From Rhodospirillales bacterium (GTDB lineage Bacteria; Pseudomonadota; Alphaproteobacteria; Acetobacterales; Acetobacteraceae), in assembly GCA_017304945.1 (NCBI GenBank), contig JAFKLG010000083.1, positions 1-55,520 on the forward strand: a stretch of 55,520 nucleotides of DNA, given 5' to 3'. A model generated the notes under the pieces. The model ran no database searches, was not told the origin of the DNA, and saw only the letters and a program-made list of their open reading frames with translations. Each line of letters starts with the position of its first letter. Within the stretch, counting starts at the first letter, position 1. Shown in pieces: positions 1 through 11,510 of this stretch. The translations under genes were made by a program, and so were the position numbers.

Positions 1-42
1 GGAGGGGGATGGGGGGCGATGCGGGGTGCCCCCTCCCCCCTT

Positions 43-65
43 CCCCCTCCCGCAAGGGGAGGGGG
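43..65. repeat. GC-rich hairpin, copy 1 of a dispersed palindrome family
   Basis: A CCCCCTCCC arm at 43-51 pairs with GGGAGGGGG at 57-65 across a short GCAAG loop. It sits just downstream of the alpha-2-macroglobulin stop codon (minus strand), so it could end that transcript, although no T run follows. The same arms, in the opposite orientation, recur at 16824-16846 and 43662-43684, which makes it a dispersed intergenic palindrome and not a gene-specific terminator. Confidence 0.55.
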
Positions 66-94
66 AGTCTCGTCGCTACCATCGCCGGTGTCGG

Positions 95-3000
95 TCACTC
101 GCTCGCCTGCACGGTGATCCGGCCGGCATTCTGCCGGGCGAAGACGGCGGGGCGGTACATGTCGGCGACCTCGGCTCCCGGCAGCTCGAACGTGCCGGGG
201 GTGACCGCCCGCACCCGCACCGCGACGCGGAAGTCGGGATGCTCCGCGTCGAGCCCGATCACCGCAGCATAGCGGTCATCGGCGGCGGGCTGCGCCTCGG
301 TGTCGGAGAGCTTGCCGATCCAGCCGAGACCCGGCACGTCGCCGGGACCGAGACGGCCGGCGAGTTCCCACCCTGCGGGCAGGCCGTGCTGGACGAGGGC
401 CCGATGCGCCTGGCCGTCCTCCGCCTTGCCCTCCAGCAGCAGCACGAACACCGTGTTCTGCCGCAGCTTGTCGAGATCGAGCGGCTGGCCGTCGAGCGTC
501 AGGAACTTCCGGGTGAGCCGCATCTGCGCGCGGGCGGCCGGCAGCGCCGTGGCGGGGACGCCGGTCGCCGACACGCTGCGCCAGACCGGGCGGTCGCCCA
601 GGTTGCGGACGGTCGCGGTGCCGCTGAGCGGCAGGGTGATGACCGGCGCCTCGGCCTGCGGCGTGCCGTTGAGGGCGAGCTTCACTGGCCGCGCGTCGCG
701 GCCCAGCACGGCGGCGGCGCCGGCGGTCCAGGCCTGCTCCTGGGTGGACAGCGCCTCGGGGACGAGATCCGGCCCCGGCATCTGGGTGAGCAGGGCGGCG
801 AGCCGGTCCGGCAGCAAGCCGCTCTCCTTCAGCAGCAGTGCGATGGCCGCCTGGTCGCGCAACGCGGTGCCGTAATCCTCCCCCCACCAGCGGCGGCCGG
901 TGTCGGCGAGCGCCGCGGCGAAGGCGGCCTCGGCGCGCGGCCGGTCATGCGCGAGCGCCAGCGTCGCGGCGAGCTGTGCCTTGGCGAGCGGGGTGGGCAG
1001 CCGGCCGATCCGTTCAGCCAGCACCCGCGCCGCGCCGGGCCGGCCGCGATCCGCCCGCGCCAGCAGGTAGAGCCGATAGGGCTGGGTGGCGCGATCGATC
1101 GGCTCGTCCCCCGCCTCGTCGGCGCCCTGGGCGACGAACTTCAGCGCGTCCGCCAGGGCCTGGTCGGGCACCGTGGCACCGGCCGCGCGGGCGCGCTGCA
1201 GGAAGTCGGTGGCGTAGAGCGACAGCCACGGCTCTGCCTGTCCGGAGGCGCTCCACAGCGCGAACCCGCCATCGAAGCGCTGGCGATCAAGCACGGAGGC
1301 GACCGCCTGCTGCAGCTTCGCCGCGCGGTCGGGGCCGGCGAGCGGCCCATCCGGCAGCAGCGCGAGCGGGAAGCCGCGGGAGGTCGCCTGTTCCAGGCAC
1401 CAATAGGCGTAGCGGTCCAGCGCCTGCACCAGCCCCGCCACGTCGTAGCGCACCGGGCTGCCGAAGGTCGCGCTAGCGCGCCAGGTCCCGGGGAGGAAGC
1501 CGCCGGCCGGGGTCAGGGTGGCGTCCGCGTTGGGGGGCAGCTCCGCACCGGCGACGATGGTGGCAGCGCCGCGGGCGGGGCGCACCGTGATGCCGGCCTC
1601 GCGCTGCACGTGGAACCCGTTGGGGCCGGTGACGTCGAGGCGGACGCTGCCCCGGCCCGCCCCCGTGGCGCTCAGCATCGTCGATGGCAGGGCGCGGGCG
1701 CCGGGCGCCAGGGTCGCGGCGAGGCGGGTTTCCCCCTGCACCGCGAGCGGGCCGGCGACGGAGACGGTGGCGACCGCCTCCCCGGCCGGCAGCTCCAGGT
1801 TCTGCAGCAGCACGGTCAGGCGCGCCACGTCGCCGGGGGCCAGGAAGCGCGGCAACAAGGGTTCGGCGACCAGCGGATCGCGCACCAGCACGTCGGTCGC
1901 GGCCGCGCCCAGCCTGGACGCGGACCAGGCGACGGCCATGAGGCGGACCTGGCCCGCGAAATCCGGGAAGTCGAGCGGGATGGTCACCAGGCCGTCCGCC
2001 CCGGCCTGCACCGGCGGGACGAACAGCGTCACGGTTTTCTGCGGGATGTCGGGCAGTGCGAAGCTGCCCTCGTCGCCGCCCTGCCGCAGCGCGGTCGCCT
2101 GCGCGTCGGGCGGCGGGATCAGGCGCCCCCAGTCGTCACGGATGTCCATCCCCAGCCGGCGGCGTCCGAGGAAGTGGTTGGTCGGATCGGGGGAGACGAA
2201 GCTGGTGAGCCGCAGGATGCCCTCGTCGACGGCGGCCAGGCTCACCCAGGCGCCGGGATCGGTGCGCAGCCGGATCTCGGCGCGCGCCCGCGGGTCGTAT
2301 TTCGACGCCACCTCGAAGGCGAGCGGCAGCGTGCGGGTGGCCGGGTCGATGCCGACCCAGGTGAGCCCGATCGCGCGGCCAGGGCGCGCCTTCGCGTCGG
2401 CGGCGGTGCGGAACACGTGCACGGCGACATAGGCGCCGGGCCCCCAGTCGGCGGAGACCGGCACCTCGACGTCGGTGCCGCCGGCTGCGACCGGCAGGGT
2501 GCGCAACGTGTGCACACGATCGGTCAGCACCAGCAGCGTGGCCTCGCCCGCGAAGGGCGGCGCGATGTGGATGCGCGCGGTCTCGCCGGGTGCGTAGGTC
2601 TTGCGGTCGGCGGAGACGTCCACCTGGTCCGGCACGTCCGGGCTGTCGGAGGCGATCCAGCCGGCGCGGAACCGCACCGAGGTGGCGGCAAGTCCGTCCT
2701 GCTGCAGCACCTCGAGCCGATAGCGGCCGAAATCGAGCTTGCGCGCGATGCGGAGCGGCGCGTCGGCCGGGATCGTGACCTGGCGGGTCTCCAACGGCTC
2801 GTCGCGCCAGACCGTCTCGTAGCGGGCGAGCGAGCCGCGCATCACCACGCGCCAGTCGGGACGTTCGCGCACCAGGCGCACGCGGGCCTGCAGCGGGATA
2901 CGCGCGCCGTCCGGATTGACGGCGATCACGTCGAAGGCGGCCTCCGCGCCGGCATCCACTGCGCCGCCGGTGAAGGCGGGCTTCACCCCGATCAGCGGGC

Positions 3001-5200
3001 CGGAGGGCCGCACCGGGATCTCCGTGGTGGCGAGCGAGGCATGGCCGGACGGGTCGTTCACGCCGACACTGACCGAGAGCTTGAGCGGATGGGTCGTGTC
3101 CGGCGCGCGCGGCAGCGGGATGTCGAGCGTGGTGCGGCCGTCCGCGTCCGTATCGGGCAGCGGCAGATCCTTGGCATCGGGCGCGTAGGCCTCGTCGACC
3201 AACCCGAGCGCGTAGCCGGCGAGCGAGGGGAAGGGCACGGGGTCCAGGACCAGCCGCATCTGCGCCTGGCCGCTCAGGCCCGACGCCGGGGCGCCGTAGA
3301 GGAAGCGGGCCGTCACCGGCAGGCGGTACGGCTTGCCGGGCACGATCGGGCCGGAGATCGCGCCGAGATCCACCGCCATGCGATCGGGCACGAAGGCATC
3401 GACGCGAAACTCGGCGCGGCCGATCGGCGGCAGGCCGGGATCGGCCTTCACCTCCACGCTCCAGGTGCCGGCGGGGGCGCCGGCGGACAGCGCGACCGGC
3501 ACATGCAGCGCGGCATCGCCGAGGCGCGGCGGCGTGAGTTCCTGGAACACCTGGCCGTTCGGCCGCTTCACGATCAGCCGCGCCGGGATGTCGGCCGGGC
3601 GACCGGCGGCATCGCGCAGCAGCGCCATCACCTGCACGGTTTCACCCGGCCGGTAGATGCCGCGATCGGACCAGACATAGGCGTCGAGCGGCCCGGGATG
3701 CGGCAGGCCGGTGACGCCACGATCGGACAGGTCGAACGACGCGGCATTGAGGTCGAGCAGGGTGAAGTCGTCGCCGCCCAGCACTTCCACCGCGCGGGGC
3801 GCGACCGGACCTTCCCCGCGCAGCAGCGGGGCGGCGAAGCGGCCGACCCCGTCGGCGTCGGCGATGGTCTCGGCCAGCACGTCGTTGTTCTCGGCCAGCA
3901 GGCGCAAGGTGACCCCGGCGCGCGGCTGCACGTCGGCATAGCCGCGCACCTGCACGGTCAGTCCATCCGATCCGCGCCACACCGTGGGCGCGAAGTCGGT
4001 GCGCAGCAGCATCTGCACGCCTGCGGTGGCGTTCGGCGTGCCGTCGCCCGCGCGCACGATCAGCGCGTACAGGCCGGGGCCCGCCGTCTGCATCGCTTCG
4101 GGCAGCGGCAGCGCGGTGCGCGTCGACCGGTTCGGCTGCCAGTTCGGGATCGGGGCGCTGCCCTCCCAGATCACGCGGCCGGTCTCCTCCTTGATCTGGT
4201 CCGCGGTCCAGAGATCGACGGGCTGCCCGAGCCGGGTGGCGCGGATGAAGGCGACGACGTTGCGTTCGGAGAGGCGGACGATGGTCAGTTTGACCGAAGA
4301 GAGATTGACCGTGGTCATCCCGATCGCCGGCACCTGGTCGCGCGGCAGCAGAAACAGACGGGTGTCGAAGTCGACGCGCGGATGCTTGTCGGCCATGGCG
4401 ATGGACAGCGTCGTGTCCTTGGCGAGGCTCAGGCCGCCCTCGCCCGGCAGGCCGGCGCGGAGGGTCACGCGGGTGGTGGCGCCGGCGGGCAGGCCGGAGA
4501 TGCAGATCTGGTCGCCTTCCCGCGTCACGCCGGCCGCGGGCACCGGCGGGTCGAGCCGCACCCAGTCCTGCGGCTGGAAGTCGTCCCGCCTGGTCGGCGC
4601 CACGGTGAAGGTGAGGCAGGCGCGCGCCGGATCGGCATCCGGTTCGGTCTGCACCCGGCGCACCAGCACGCCGGCGGTCCGGCGCGCCTGCTCGAGCGCC
4701 TGGCGGATGCGGGCATCCTCCGGCAGGCGGTCCGACGCGGCCTGCAGCGCCTCGATCGCCTGGACCGGGCGGTTCATCGTGGTCAGCGCATCCGCCATCG
4801 CCAGCAGCGCGGGGGCTTCAGCGGCCGGCCCGTCGGCCCGCGTGAAGGCCTGCCAGGCGGCCTGCAGCGCATGCGCGGCATCCGGCGGGGTGCGGCGCTG
4901 CTGCGCCTGGGCGAGCGCGAGCCATTGCGCGGCGGTCGCCTCGCCGAGGCCGATCCGCTTCTCCCAGGCGCTGGCCGCGGCGGTCCAGTCGGCGGCCTTG
5001 GTGGCGGCGGCGGCCGCGTCCTCCGCCTGCTTGCGGGCCTGGGGTGACCCGCCGGCCGGCGTGCGGGCGGTGAGCGCACCGGCGTAGCGGTTCGCGTCCC
5101 CGGCAAGGCCGGGCAACGCGAAGTCCTGCGCGCGGGCGAGACTGGACCAGAGCAGCAGGCAGGCGAGCCCCAGGAACAGCAGAGGCAGCAGGCGGCGCAT
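95..5200 (-). CDS. Bacterial alpha-2-macroglobulin family protein (YfhM-like)
   Basis: A 1701-residue protein of the bacterial alpha-2-macroglobulin family, large cell-envelope proteins thought to trap foreign proteases. It starts with a Sec-type signal peptide (MRRLL, a Leu-rich core, then an A-R-A cleavage site near residue 24). I see no good lipobox, so it is probably periplasmic and not a lipoprotein. Residues about 40-150 are Ala-rich helical and TPR-like; repeated macroglobulin beta domains follow. The thioester motif CLEQ is intact at residues 1268-1271 and is followed by the complement-like helical domain. I chose the ATG at 5200 over an upstream frame start because it begins the signal peptide and has a GGAGGG Shine-Dalgarno site about 13 bases upstream. 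The usual partner, penicillin-binding protein 1C (pbpC), is not in the window but may lie beyond its left edge. Confidence 0.93.
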   Translation of the reverse strand: MRRLLPLLFLGLACLLLWSSLARAQDFALPGLAGDANRYAGALTARTPAGGSPQARKQAEDAAAAATKAADWTAAASAWEKRIGLGEATAAQWLALAQAQQRRTPPDAAHALQAAWQAFTRADGPAAEAPALLAMADALTTMNRPVQAIEALQAASDRLPEDARIRQALEQARRTAGVLVRRVQTEPDADPARACLTFTVAPTRRDDFQPQDWVRLDPPVPAAGVTREGDQICISGLPAGATTRVTLRAGLPGEGGLSLAKDTTLSIAMADKHPRVDFDTRLFLLPRDQVPAIGMTTVNLSSVKLTIVRLSERNVVAFIRATRLGQPVDLWTADQIKEETGRVIWEGSAPIPNWQPNRSTRTALPLPEAMQTAGPGLYALIVRAGDGTPNATAGVQMLLRTDFAPTVWRGSDGLTVQVRGYADVQPRAGVTLRLLAENNDVLAETIADADGVGRFAAPLLRGEGPVAPRAVEVLGGDDFTLLDLNAASFDLSDRGVTGLPHPGPLDAYVWSDRGIYRPGETVQVMALLRDAAGRPADIPARLIVKRPNGQVFQELTPPRLGDAALHVPVALSAGAPAGTWSVEVKADPGLPPIGRAEFRVDAFVPDRMAVDLGAISGPIVPGKPYRLPVTARFLYGAPASGLSGQAQMRLVLDPVPFPSLAGYALGLVDEAYAPDAKDLPLPDTDADGRTTLDIPLPRAPDTTHPLKLSVSVGVNDPSGHASLATTEIPVRPSGPLIGVKPAFTGGAVDAGAEAAFDVIAVNPDGARIPLQARVRLVRERPDWRVVMRGSLARYETVWRDEPLETRQVTIPADAPLRIARKLDFGRYRLEVLQQDGLAATSVRFRAGWIASDSPDVPDQVDVSADRKTYAPGETARIHIAPPFAGEATLLVLTDRVHTLRTLPVAAGGTDVEVPVSADWGPGAYVAVHVFRTAADAKARPGRAIGLTWVGIDPATRTLPLAFEVASKYDPRARAEIRLRTDPGAWVSLAAVDEGILRLTSFVSPDPTNHFLGRRRLGMDIRDDWGRLIPPPDAQATALRQGGDEGSFALPDIPQKTVTLFVPPVQAGADGLVTIPLDFPDFAGQVRLMAVAWSASRLGAAATDVLVRDPLVAEPLLPRFLAPGDVARLTVLLQNLELPAGEAVATVSVAGPLAVQGETRLAATLAPGARALPSTMLSATGAGRGSVRLDVTGPNGFHVQREAGITVRPARGAATIVAGAELPPNADATLTPAGGFLPGTWRASATFGSPVRYDVAGLVQALDRYAYWCLEQATSRGFPLALLPDGPLAGPDRAAKLQQAVASVLDRQRFDGGFALWSASGQAEPWLSLYATDFLQRARAAGATVPDQALADALKFVAQGADEAGDEPIDRATQPYRLYLLARADRGRPGAARVLAERIGRLPTPLAKAQLAATLALAHDRPRAEAAFAAALADTGRRWWGEDYGTALRDQAAIALLLKESGLLPDRLAALLTQMPGPDLVPEALSTQEQAWTAGAAAVLGRDARPVKLALNGTPQAEAPVITLPLSGTATVRNLGDRPVWRSVSATGVPATALPAARAQMRLTRKFLTLDGQPLDLDKLRQNTVFVLLLEGKAEDGQAHRALVQHGLPAGWELAGRLGPGDVPGLGWIGKLSDTEAQPAADDRYAAVIGLDAEHPDFRVAVRVRAVTPGTFELPGAEVADMYRPAVFARQNAGRITVQASE

Positions 5201-5450
5201 GACGACGGTCCCTCCGGTGCGATCGGGGCGCGGTGGCGGCGCGACGTTCCGCATTCGAGCGGCGATCGATGACGATCTCTTACGCCATCGGGACGGCCGG
5301 TTGGAACGGCGTGGACGCGGGCGCCCGGCCTCGGGTGGTTGCCGGCGAGCGACCGGTGTGGTGACGGGGGGCGCGTTGGTGCGGCGGAGGTCGGAACCGG
5401 CCGCAACGTGTTTGCCGAGACGGGCCCCGGCCGGCTAGAACGCGGCGTTC

Positions 5451-5525
5451 GCCGGGTTAGCACAGCGGTAGTGCAGCGGTTTTGTAAACCGAAGGTCGGG
5501 GGTTCGAATCCCTCACCCGGCACCA
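5451..5525 (+). tRNA. tRNA-Thr (anticodon UGU)
   Basis: A 75-nt cloverleaf can be folded by eye. The acceptor arms are GCCGGGT (5451-5457) and ACCCGGC (5515-5521). The anticodon loop TTTGTAA gives UGU, the T loop is TTCGAAT, and the CCA end is encoded at 5523-5525. The top pair of the anticodon stem is a G-A mismatch, which I have seen in other alphaproteobacterial tRNA-Thr(UGU). The gene stands alone on the plus strand, 250 bases upstream of the divergent alpha-2-macroglobulin start. Confidence 0.95.
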
Positions 5526-6116
5526 CCCGGTCCGCGCCGCACCTCCTCCATACCTCAGGCTCTGCTCACCGAGCGTCTGCCCTTCGAGCGCAGCGGCGTC
5601 CCGCGGAGATGGACCACATAGTCCACGAGGCTGATCCAGGCCGCGAGCACGATACTTCGGCGTAATGCCGGAATCGTGCACGAACCGGCAGGAACTATCT
5701 GGTTGTCGACAAAGCGAGACATGTACGGTTCGGCGACGATTCCTCCGTGCGGATCCTGCTCGCCGACAGCGGAGCTGCGTCCGACCTGTCGGGCGCGCAC
5801 GTCTTGGGGGACCTGCCCAGAAACAGGCCGCGGACCGCGGTTTCGCTAAAATCCGCCCGCCGGGGTGGACAGCATGCGACTCGCGGATCGACCATGTTCT
5901 TGGCACTCCGCTGCTCGGACAGTGGCTCGAGCGGACGCCAACCCGCAGGCGGGAACCCTTTTCTTCCCGCATCAACGTGGGAGTCTGGTCCGCGACTTCG
6001 CATAGCCGTTACCCTGTCGTGATTGGACCGGAACCCGTCCCCAAGGTAAGTCTCTCCCGATTTCGAAGTCATCTCGCACGTTTATTTTACCGCTCTGCAT
6101 GAGGGGAGCTGGCTCG
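5526..6116. other. AT-richer intergenic stretch, no gene recognised
   Basis: About 590 bases between tRNA-Thr(UGU) and the PhyH-like gene. It is visibly richer in A and T than the surroundings, most strongly in the last 60 bases. Open frames exist on both strands, but none has convincing family similarity plus a ribosome-binding site. The minus-strand frame ending at 5555 encodes a hydrophobic segment (SIVLAAWISLVDYVVHL) that could be the tail of a decayed membrane protein. The right end must hold the promoter of the downstream gene; no clear -35/-10 pair was found. Confidence 0.5.
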
Positions 6117-7013
6117 ATGCCGGAATTCCTGGAACGACAAGCGCTGGAGACATTCCAGCGCGACGGTTTTCTTGCGTTCGATCCGAAGATCCCGGCTGCC
6201 GAGATCGATTCCATTCGGCAGATGCTGATGACGTTGCACGAAAGCGACACAGGCTTCGCAGAAGGAGCGTTGTTCGACGCGATCGGGGTGGATGACGGGC
6301 AGCAGCCGCGGCGCTTCCCCCAGATCCTGCACCCACGCGCGTTCGCACCGGGCTTACTGCAAACGAGTTTCTATCGCACTGCGGAGGCGATCGCCCGACA
6401 GATCCTCGGTGAACACGTCCGCTTCAAGGCGGATATCTCTCTGCTGAAGCCCGCTCGGATCGGGGCGGCGACGCCCTGGCATCAGGACGAAGCATTCCAG
6501 GACCCTGCCAACGAGCATCACGAGCTCAGCTTCTGGCTGGCCTTGCAGCCGACCGACCGGTCGAACAGCTGCATGGAGTTCATTCCCGGCTCGCACAATT
6601 GGCCCGTGCTGCCGCATGGCTTCCCGGACGGCGACCCGCGCGTGCATGCGCTGGAGTGCTCGACGGGCTTCGATCCATCCGAGGCGGTGCCGTGTGCCCT
6701 TCCGACGGGCGGCTGCACCATCCACACGCAGCGGACGATGCACTATGCCGGCCCGAACACCTCGGACCGGCCGCGGCTCGCCTATGTGCTGATCTTCGAC
6801 CTGCTGCCGACGCCGGCGAAGACGCCGCGCAGCTTCCCGTGGCGCGAGCAGCACAGGACCGCCCGCGCCCAGCGGGAGCAGGCCTGGCGGCGGCGTGGCG
6901 GATTGCTCGTGCATCTGTGGCGGCAACGACACCGGGTGCGTGCGGAGACCCTGCTCTTCGATCTGCGGCGCGCGATCGCCGCGATGCGGCGGCTGCACCG
7001 GCGCCCGATCTGA
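6117..7013 (+). CDS. Phytanoyl-CoA dioxygenase (PhyH) family protein
   Basis: A 298-residue Fe(II)/2-oxoglutarate-dependent oxygenase of the PhyH family. The iron-binding facial triad is visible: H122-Q-D124 (HxD) and H209 in MHYAGPN, followed by the Arg in SDRPRLAY that binds 2-oxoglutarate. FIPGSHNWP is a typical PhyH signature. After the core, the last 55 or so residues form an Arg-rich, probably helical tail (many R and RR pairs) that the family core does not need. I prefer the ATG at 6117 over 6099 because AGGGGAG lies 8 bases upstream of it. The substrate is unknown; bacterial members hydroxylate small molecules as often as fatty acyl-CoAs. It is a single gene between two tRNA-Thr genes, so context gives no pathway. 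Confidence 0.85.
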   Translation: MPEFLERQALETFQRDGFLAFDPKIPAAEIDSIRQMLMTLHESDTGFAEGALFDAIGVDDGQQPRRFPQILHPRAFAPGLLQTSFYRTAEAIARQILGEHVRFKADISLLKPARIGAATPWHQDEAFQDPANEHHELSFWLALQPTDRSNSCMEFIPGSHNWPVLPHGFPDGDPRVHALECSTGFDPSEAVPCALPTGGCTIHTQRTMHYAGPNTSDRPRLAYVLIFDLLPTPAKTPRSFPWREQHRTARAQREQAWRRRGGLLVHLWRQRHRVRAETLLFDLRRAIAAMRRLHRRPI

Positions 7014-7096
7014 GGGCTGACCGCAGCAAGCATCGGCATGGCGTTAGACGTTGCGGCAGGTCCGGTCTGACTGTATATCGCCGCGACCGTCCGGCC

Positions 7097-7171
<75 letters not shown>

Positions 7172-7237
7172 TCTTTTGGTCGCCGGGCATCGGCCTGCCC
7201 TGTCGGTCAGTTCGGAGCAGGCCGGCGCGGCAGCGGG

Positions 7238-8929
7238 TCACGCTGCCTTCACGTTGGTCAGGAACGCATTCACCTCCGAGGCCAGCGTCTCCGACTGGCG
7301 CGAGAGGTCGTTCGCGGCGCTGAGCACCTGGGCCGCGGCTGCGCCGGTGCCGGTCGCCGCCTCCTTCACCCCGACGATGTTCGCGGTGACCTGACCCGTC
7401 CCCTGGGCGGCCTGCTGCACGTTGCGTGCGATCTCCTGCGTCGCGCTCCCCTGCTGCTCGACGGCCGCAGCGATGTTGGCGCCGATATGGTTGATCTGGC
7501 CGATCACGGTTCCGATGCCGTCGATCGCGGCCACGGTCCGCTGCGTCGCTTCCTGAATTGCACCGATCTGGCTGGCGATGTCGTCGGTCGCCTTCGAGGT
7601 CTGCCCGGCAAGCGCCTTGACCTCGCTCGCGACGACGGCAAACCCCTTCCCGGCATCACCGGCCCGCGCCGCCTCGATGGTGGCATTCAGCGCCAGCAGG
7701 TTGGTCTGGGCCGCGATGCTCTGGATCAGGGTCACGATATCCCCGATCTTCTGCGCGCCCGCCGCCAGCGACCGCACCGTCGCATCGGTCTGCCGCGCTT
7801 CCTCAACCGCGTGCGCGGCGATCTCCGAAGACTTGGAGACCTGGCGGCCGATCTCGACGATCGAGGACGCCAACTCCTCCGCCGCACTCGCGACCGTCTG
7901 GACGTTCGCGCTCGCCTGCTCCGCAGCCGAGGCGACGGCCATCGATTGCTGGTTGGTTTCCTCGGCATTGGACGACATGACCTGCGCGGTCGCCTCCATC
8001 TCGGTCGCCGCGGAGCCGAGCGCGTTGACGAGCTGGCCGGCCTTGACCTCGAACGCCCGCGTGAGCTGGTCGAGCTGCGCGGCGCGCTGCACCTTCTGTT
8101 CCTGCTCCCGCTGCTGTTCGGCGGCCAGCCGCCTCGCTTCGACGGCATTGTCCTTGAACACCCGCAACGCGGCCGCGAGCAGTCCGATCTCGTCCTTACG
8201 CTCCGCCCCTGCGACGTGGATGTCGAGGTCGCCCTCCGCGAGCCGCCGCGTGACGTCCACCATGCCGGTCAAGGGACGCCCGACCATGAAGATTATGATC
8301 CCGAAGGTCAGGGCTGCGGCGGCCGACAATCCGATGGCCGCGACCACGATCAGCGTGCCGATCGTACGTTGCGCGAGGTCGGCCGCGTCCTGCTTGGCAG
8401 TGGCGAGATCGCGCTCGTAGCTGGACACCCTTTCCGCGATGACGTCCACGACCTTGGCCCTGGCCGCGCCCCCCTCCGTGACGGAGATGGCGATGGCTGC
8501 TGCATTCTGGTTTGTTGCGCCCAGCGCAACAGACCGATCCAGAACAGAAAAGTATTCAAGGAGGAGCTGCTTGATGCGACCCGTCTTCGCCCGCCGTTCG
8601 TCAGTATTCGCGAGGCTGATCAGCTTGTCAGCGGCTTCGATCGCAGCAGCCTTGTCCGCAACATACTGCTCCTTCTGAGCTGCAATCTTTTCTTTTTCCG
8701 TTTCGAGGATGATGTTCTTCTCGTCTATGGCGACCAGCCGCGAGGCCGCCTGAAGCTTCAGCGCCACATCCATCCGCGCCGCCGTGACGTCGACGATCTG
8801 CTGGGTCGTGTCGGCCAGCTTTTTGAGGCTCATCCCCGCCAGCCCGACGATCCCGACGGTGACCGCGATCAGCAGGACGAGGGGAATGGTGATCTTCGTC
8901 AGCAGCTTCAGGTCGTTGAACGCGCGCAT
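7238..8929 (-). CDS. Methyl-accepting chemotaxis protein
   Basis: A 563-residue transmembrane chemoreceptor that signals through CheA/CheW. Order of parts: TM1 about residues 13-33; a helical periplasmic sensor of about 155 residues (four-helix-bundle-like, charged heptads); TM2 about 190-216; HAMP about 217-270; then the cytoplasmic signalling coiled coil. Its hairpin tip is clear ([22 protein letters not shown]). The protein ends FLTNVKAA, with no CheR/CheB-docking pentapeptide. The ATG at 8929 begins the first membrane segment and has GGGGG upstream; the frame stays open 58 codons further up, but that extension is Arg-rich and implausible. It is divergent from ffh with 230 bases between, and no other chemotaxis gene is nearby. 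Ligand unknown. Confidence 0.93.
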   Translation of the reverse strand: MRAFNDLKLLTKITIPLVLLIAVTVGIVGLAGMSLKKLADTTQQIVDVTAARMDVALKLQAASRLVAIDEKNIILETEKEKIAAQKEQYVADKAAAIEAADKLISLANTDERRAKTGRIKQLLLEYFSVLDRSVALGATNQNAAAIAISVTEGGAARAKVVDVIAERVSSYERDLATAKQDAADLAQRTIGTLIVVAAIGLSAAAALTFGIIIFMVGRPLTGMVDVTRRLAEGDLDIHVAGAERKDEIGLLAAALRVFKDNAVEARRLAAEQQREQEQKVQRAAQLDQLTRAFEVKAGQLVNALGSAATEMEATAQVMSSNAEETNQQSMAVASAAEQASANVQTVASAAEELASSIVEIGRQVSKSSEIAAHAVEEARQTDATVRSLAAGAQKIGDIVTLIQSIAAQTNLLALNATIEAARAGDAGKGFAVVASEVKALAGQTSKATDDIASQIGAIQEATQRTVAAIDGIGTVIGQINHIGANIAAAVEQQGSATQEIARNVQQAAQGTGQVTANIVGVKEAATGTGAAAAQVLSAANDLSRQSETLASEVNAFLTNVKAA

Positions 8930-9159
8930 GGAGCCCCCTTCGAGCACGGCCGAGCGAACCCGTCCCCGGCGGTCACCGATGCTGCCGCACGATTCGTTAA
9001 GGGATCGCGAAGCGACCTGCCGAATCCGGCGGCGCAGCAGGGAAGCGTTGACTCGGACCGGCCCGGCCGTCATAAGCCCGCACTTCCGGCAGAGCCGGGC
9101 CAACGTCGCTCCGCGAGGGTTCGCGCAGCGGCGCGTTGTTTGTTGTGGGGTGTACCGCC

Positions 9160-10542
<1,383 letters not shown>

Positions 10543-10579
10543 ACCTCAGATTGCCGACTTACGAAGGAGACACGACGAC

Positions 10580-10918
10580 ATGGGTCTGAAGATCCGCCTC
10601 GCCCGCGCCGGCGCCAAGAAGCGCCCCTACTACCACATCGTGGTGGCCGACAGCCGCAGCCCGCGCGACGGGCGCTTCATCGAGAAGCTCGGCAGCTACA
10701 ACCCGATGCTGCCGGCCGAACACGAGGACCGTATCCGGCTGCAGAACGAGCGGATCCAGCATTGGATCGGCAACGGCGCCGTCGCGACCGACCGCGTGGC
10801 CCGCTTCCTGGGCAAGGCCGGTCTCGCGCCCATGCCGACCTGGAACGAGCAGCCGAAGCAGTCCGCGCCGAAGAAGAAGGCGCAGGAACGCGCCAAGGCC
10901 GCCGAAGCCTCGGCCTGA
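10580..10918 (+). CDS. rpsP: 30S ribosomal protein S16
   Basis: A 112-residue small-subunit protein. The conserved S16 core is clear: [20 protein letters not shown], then [18 protein letters not shown] and the helix with WIGNGA. The Lys/Ala-rich C-terminal extension ([15 protein letters not shown]) makes it about 30 residues longer than the E. coli protein, which is common in alphaproteobacteria. GAAGGAGA lies upstream of the ATG at a good distance. Only 7 bases separate its stop from rimM, the usual S16-RimM-TrmD-L19 ribosome-biogenesis operon. Confidence 0.97.
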   Translation: MGLKIRLARAGAKKRPYYHIVVADSRSPRDGRFIEKLGSYNPMLPAEHEDRIRLQNERIQHWIGNGAVATDRVARFLGKAGLAPMPTWNEQPKQSAPKKKAQERAKAAEASA

Positions 10919-10925
10919 GTTCCTG

Positions 10926-11510
10926 GTGCCCGAGAGCCGCATCCTGCTGGGCGTGATCGGCCGTGCGCATGGCGTGCGCGGCCTGGTGCGGGTGACGTCC
11001 CACACCGCCGATCCCGCCGCGCTCACCGCCTACGGCCCGCTCACCGACGAGCGGGGCCGGCGCTTCGTGCTGCGCTGGCGGGGGGAAGGTGTGGCCGAGG
11101 TGACCGAACTGGTGGACGGCCAGCCGGCGAAGCTCGCGGACCGCTCCGCGGCCGAGAAGCTCACCAACACGCGGCTCTACATCGATCGCAGTGCCCTCCC
11201 CGCCCCGGAGGAGGACGAGTTCTACCTCGCCGACCTGATCGGCCTGGATGCGGTCGACACGGACGGGCAGCGGATCGGCCGGGTGGCGCTGGTGCACGAC
11301 TACGGTGCCGGCGCGAGCCTGGAGATCGAGCGCGCGGGGGCGCCGGCGCTGCTGGTGCCGTTCACCCGCGCCGCCGTGCCCGCGGTCGACGTCGCCGCGG
11401 GCCGCATGACCATCGTGGCGCCCGCGGAAATCGCGGTGCGTCCCGAGGCGCAGGAGGCCGACGCCGCTGCCGGCCAGGACATGCAGGCCGGGGAGGAGGC
11501 GTTCGCATGA
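10926..11510 (+). CDS. rimM: Ribosome maturation factor RimM
   Basis: A 194-residue factor that helps mature the 30S head domain, binding S19 and 16S rRNA. The N-terminal RimM barrel shows [18 protein letters not shown]. The C-terminal PRC-barrel half shows [25 protein letters not shown] and VPFTRAAVP. The last 25 residues are Ala/Glu/Gln-rich and look like a disordered tail. The start is GTG at 10926, the only start that keeps the core complete; no strong Shine-Dalgarno site is seen, so it may depend on coupling to rpsP. Its stop overlaps the trmD start (ATGA), which implies translational coupling. Confidence 0.95.
   Translation: MPESRILLGVIGRAHGVRGLVRVTSHTADPAALTAYGPLTDERGRRFVLRWRGEGVAEVTELVDGQPAKLADRSAAEKLTNTRLYIDRSALPAPEEDEFYLADLIGLDAVDTDGQRIGRVALVHDYGAGASLEIERAGAPALLVPFTRAAVPAVDVAAGRMTIVAPAEIAVRPEAQEADAAAGQDMQAGEEAFA

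Noticed and set aside
26..5047. 1673-residue open frame on the plus strand opposite the alpha-2-macroglobulin
   Set aside because: It is fully antisense to a gene with clear domains, signal peptide and thioester motif. Its translation is Arg/Gly/Ala-rich without any motif; long antisense frames are expected at this GC content.
8930..9103. 58-codon N-terminal extension of the chemoreceptor
   Set aside because: It is Arg-rich and would push the first membrane helix inside; the ATG at 8929 has its own ribosome-binding site and gives the usual receptor N-terminus.
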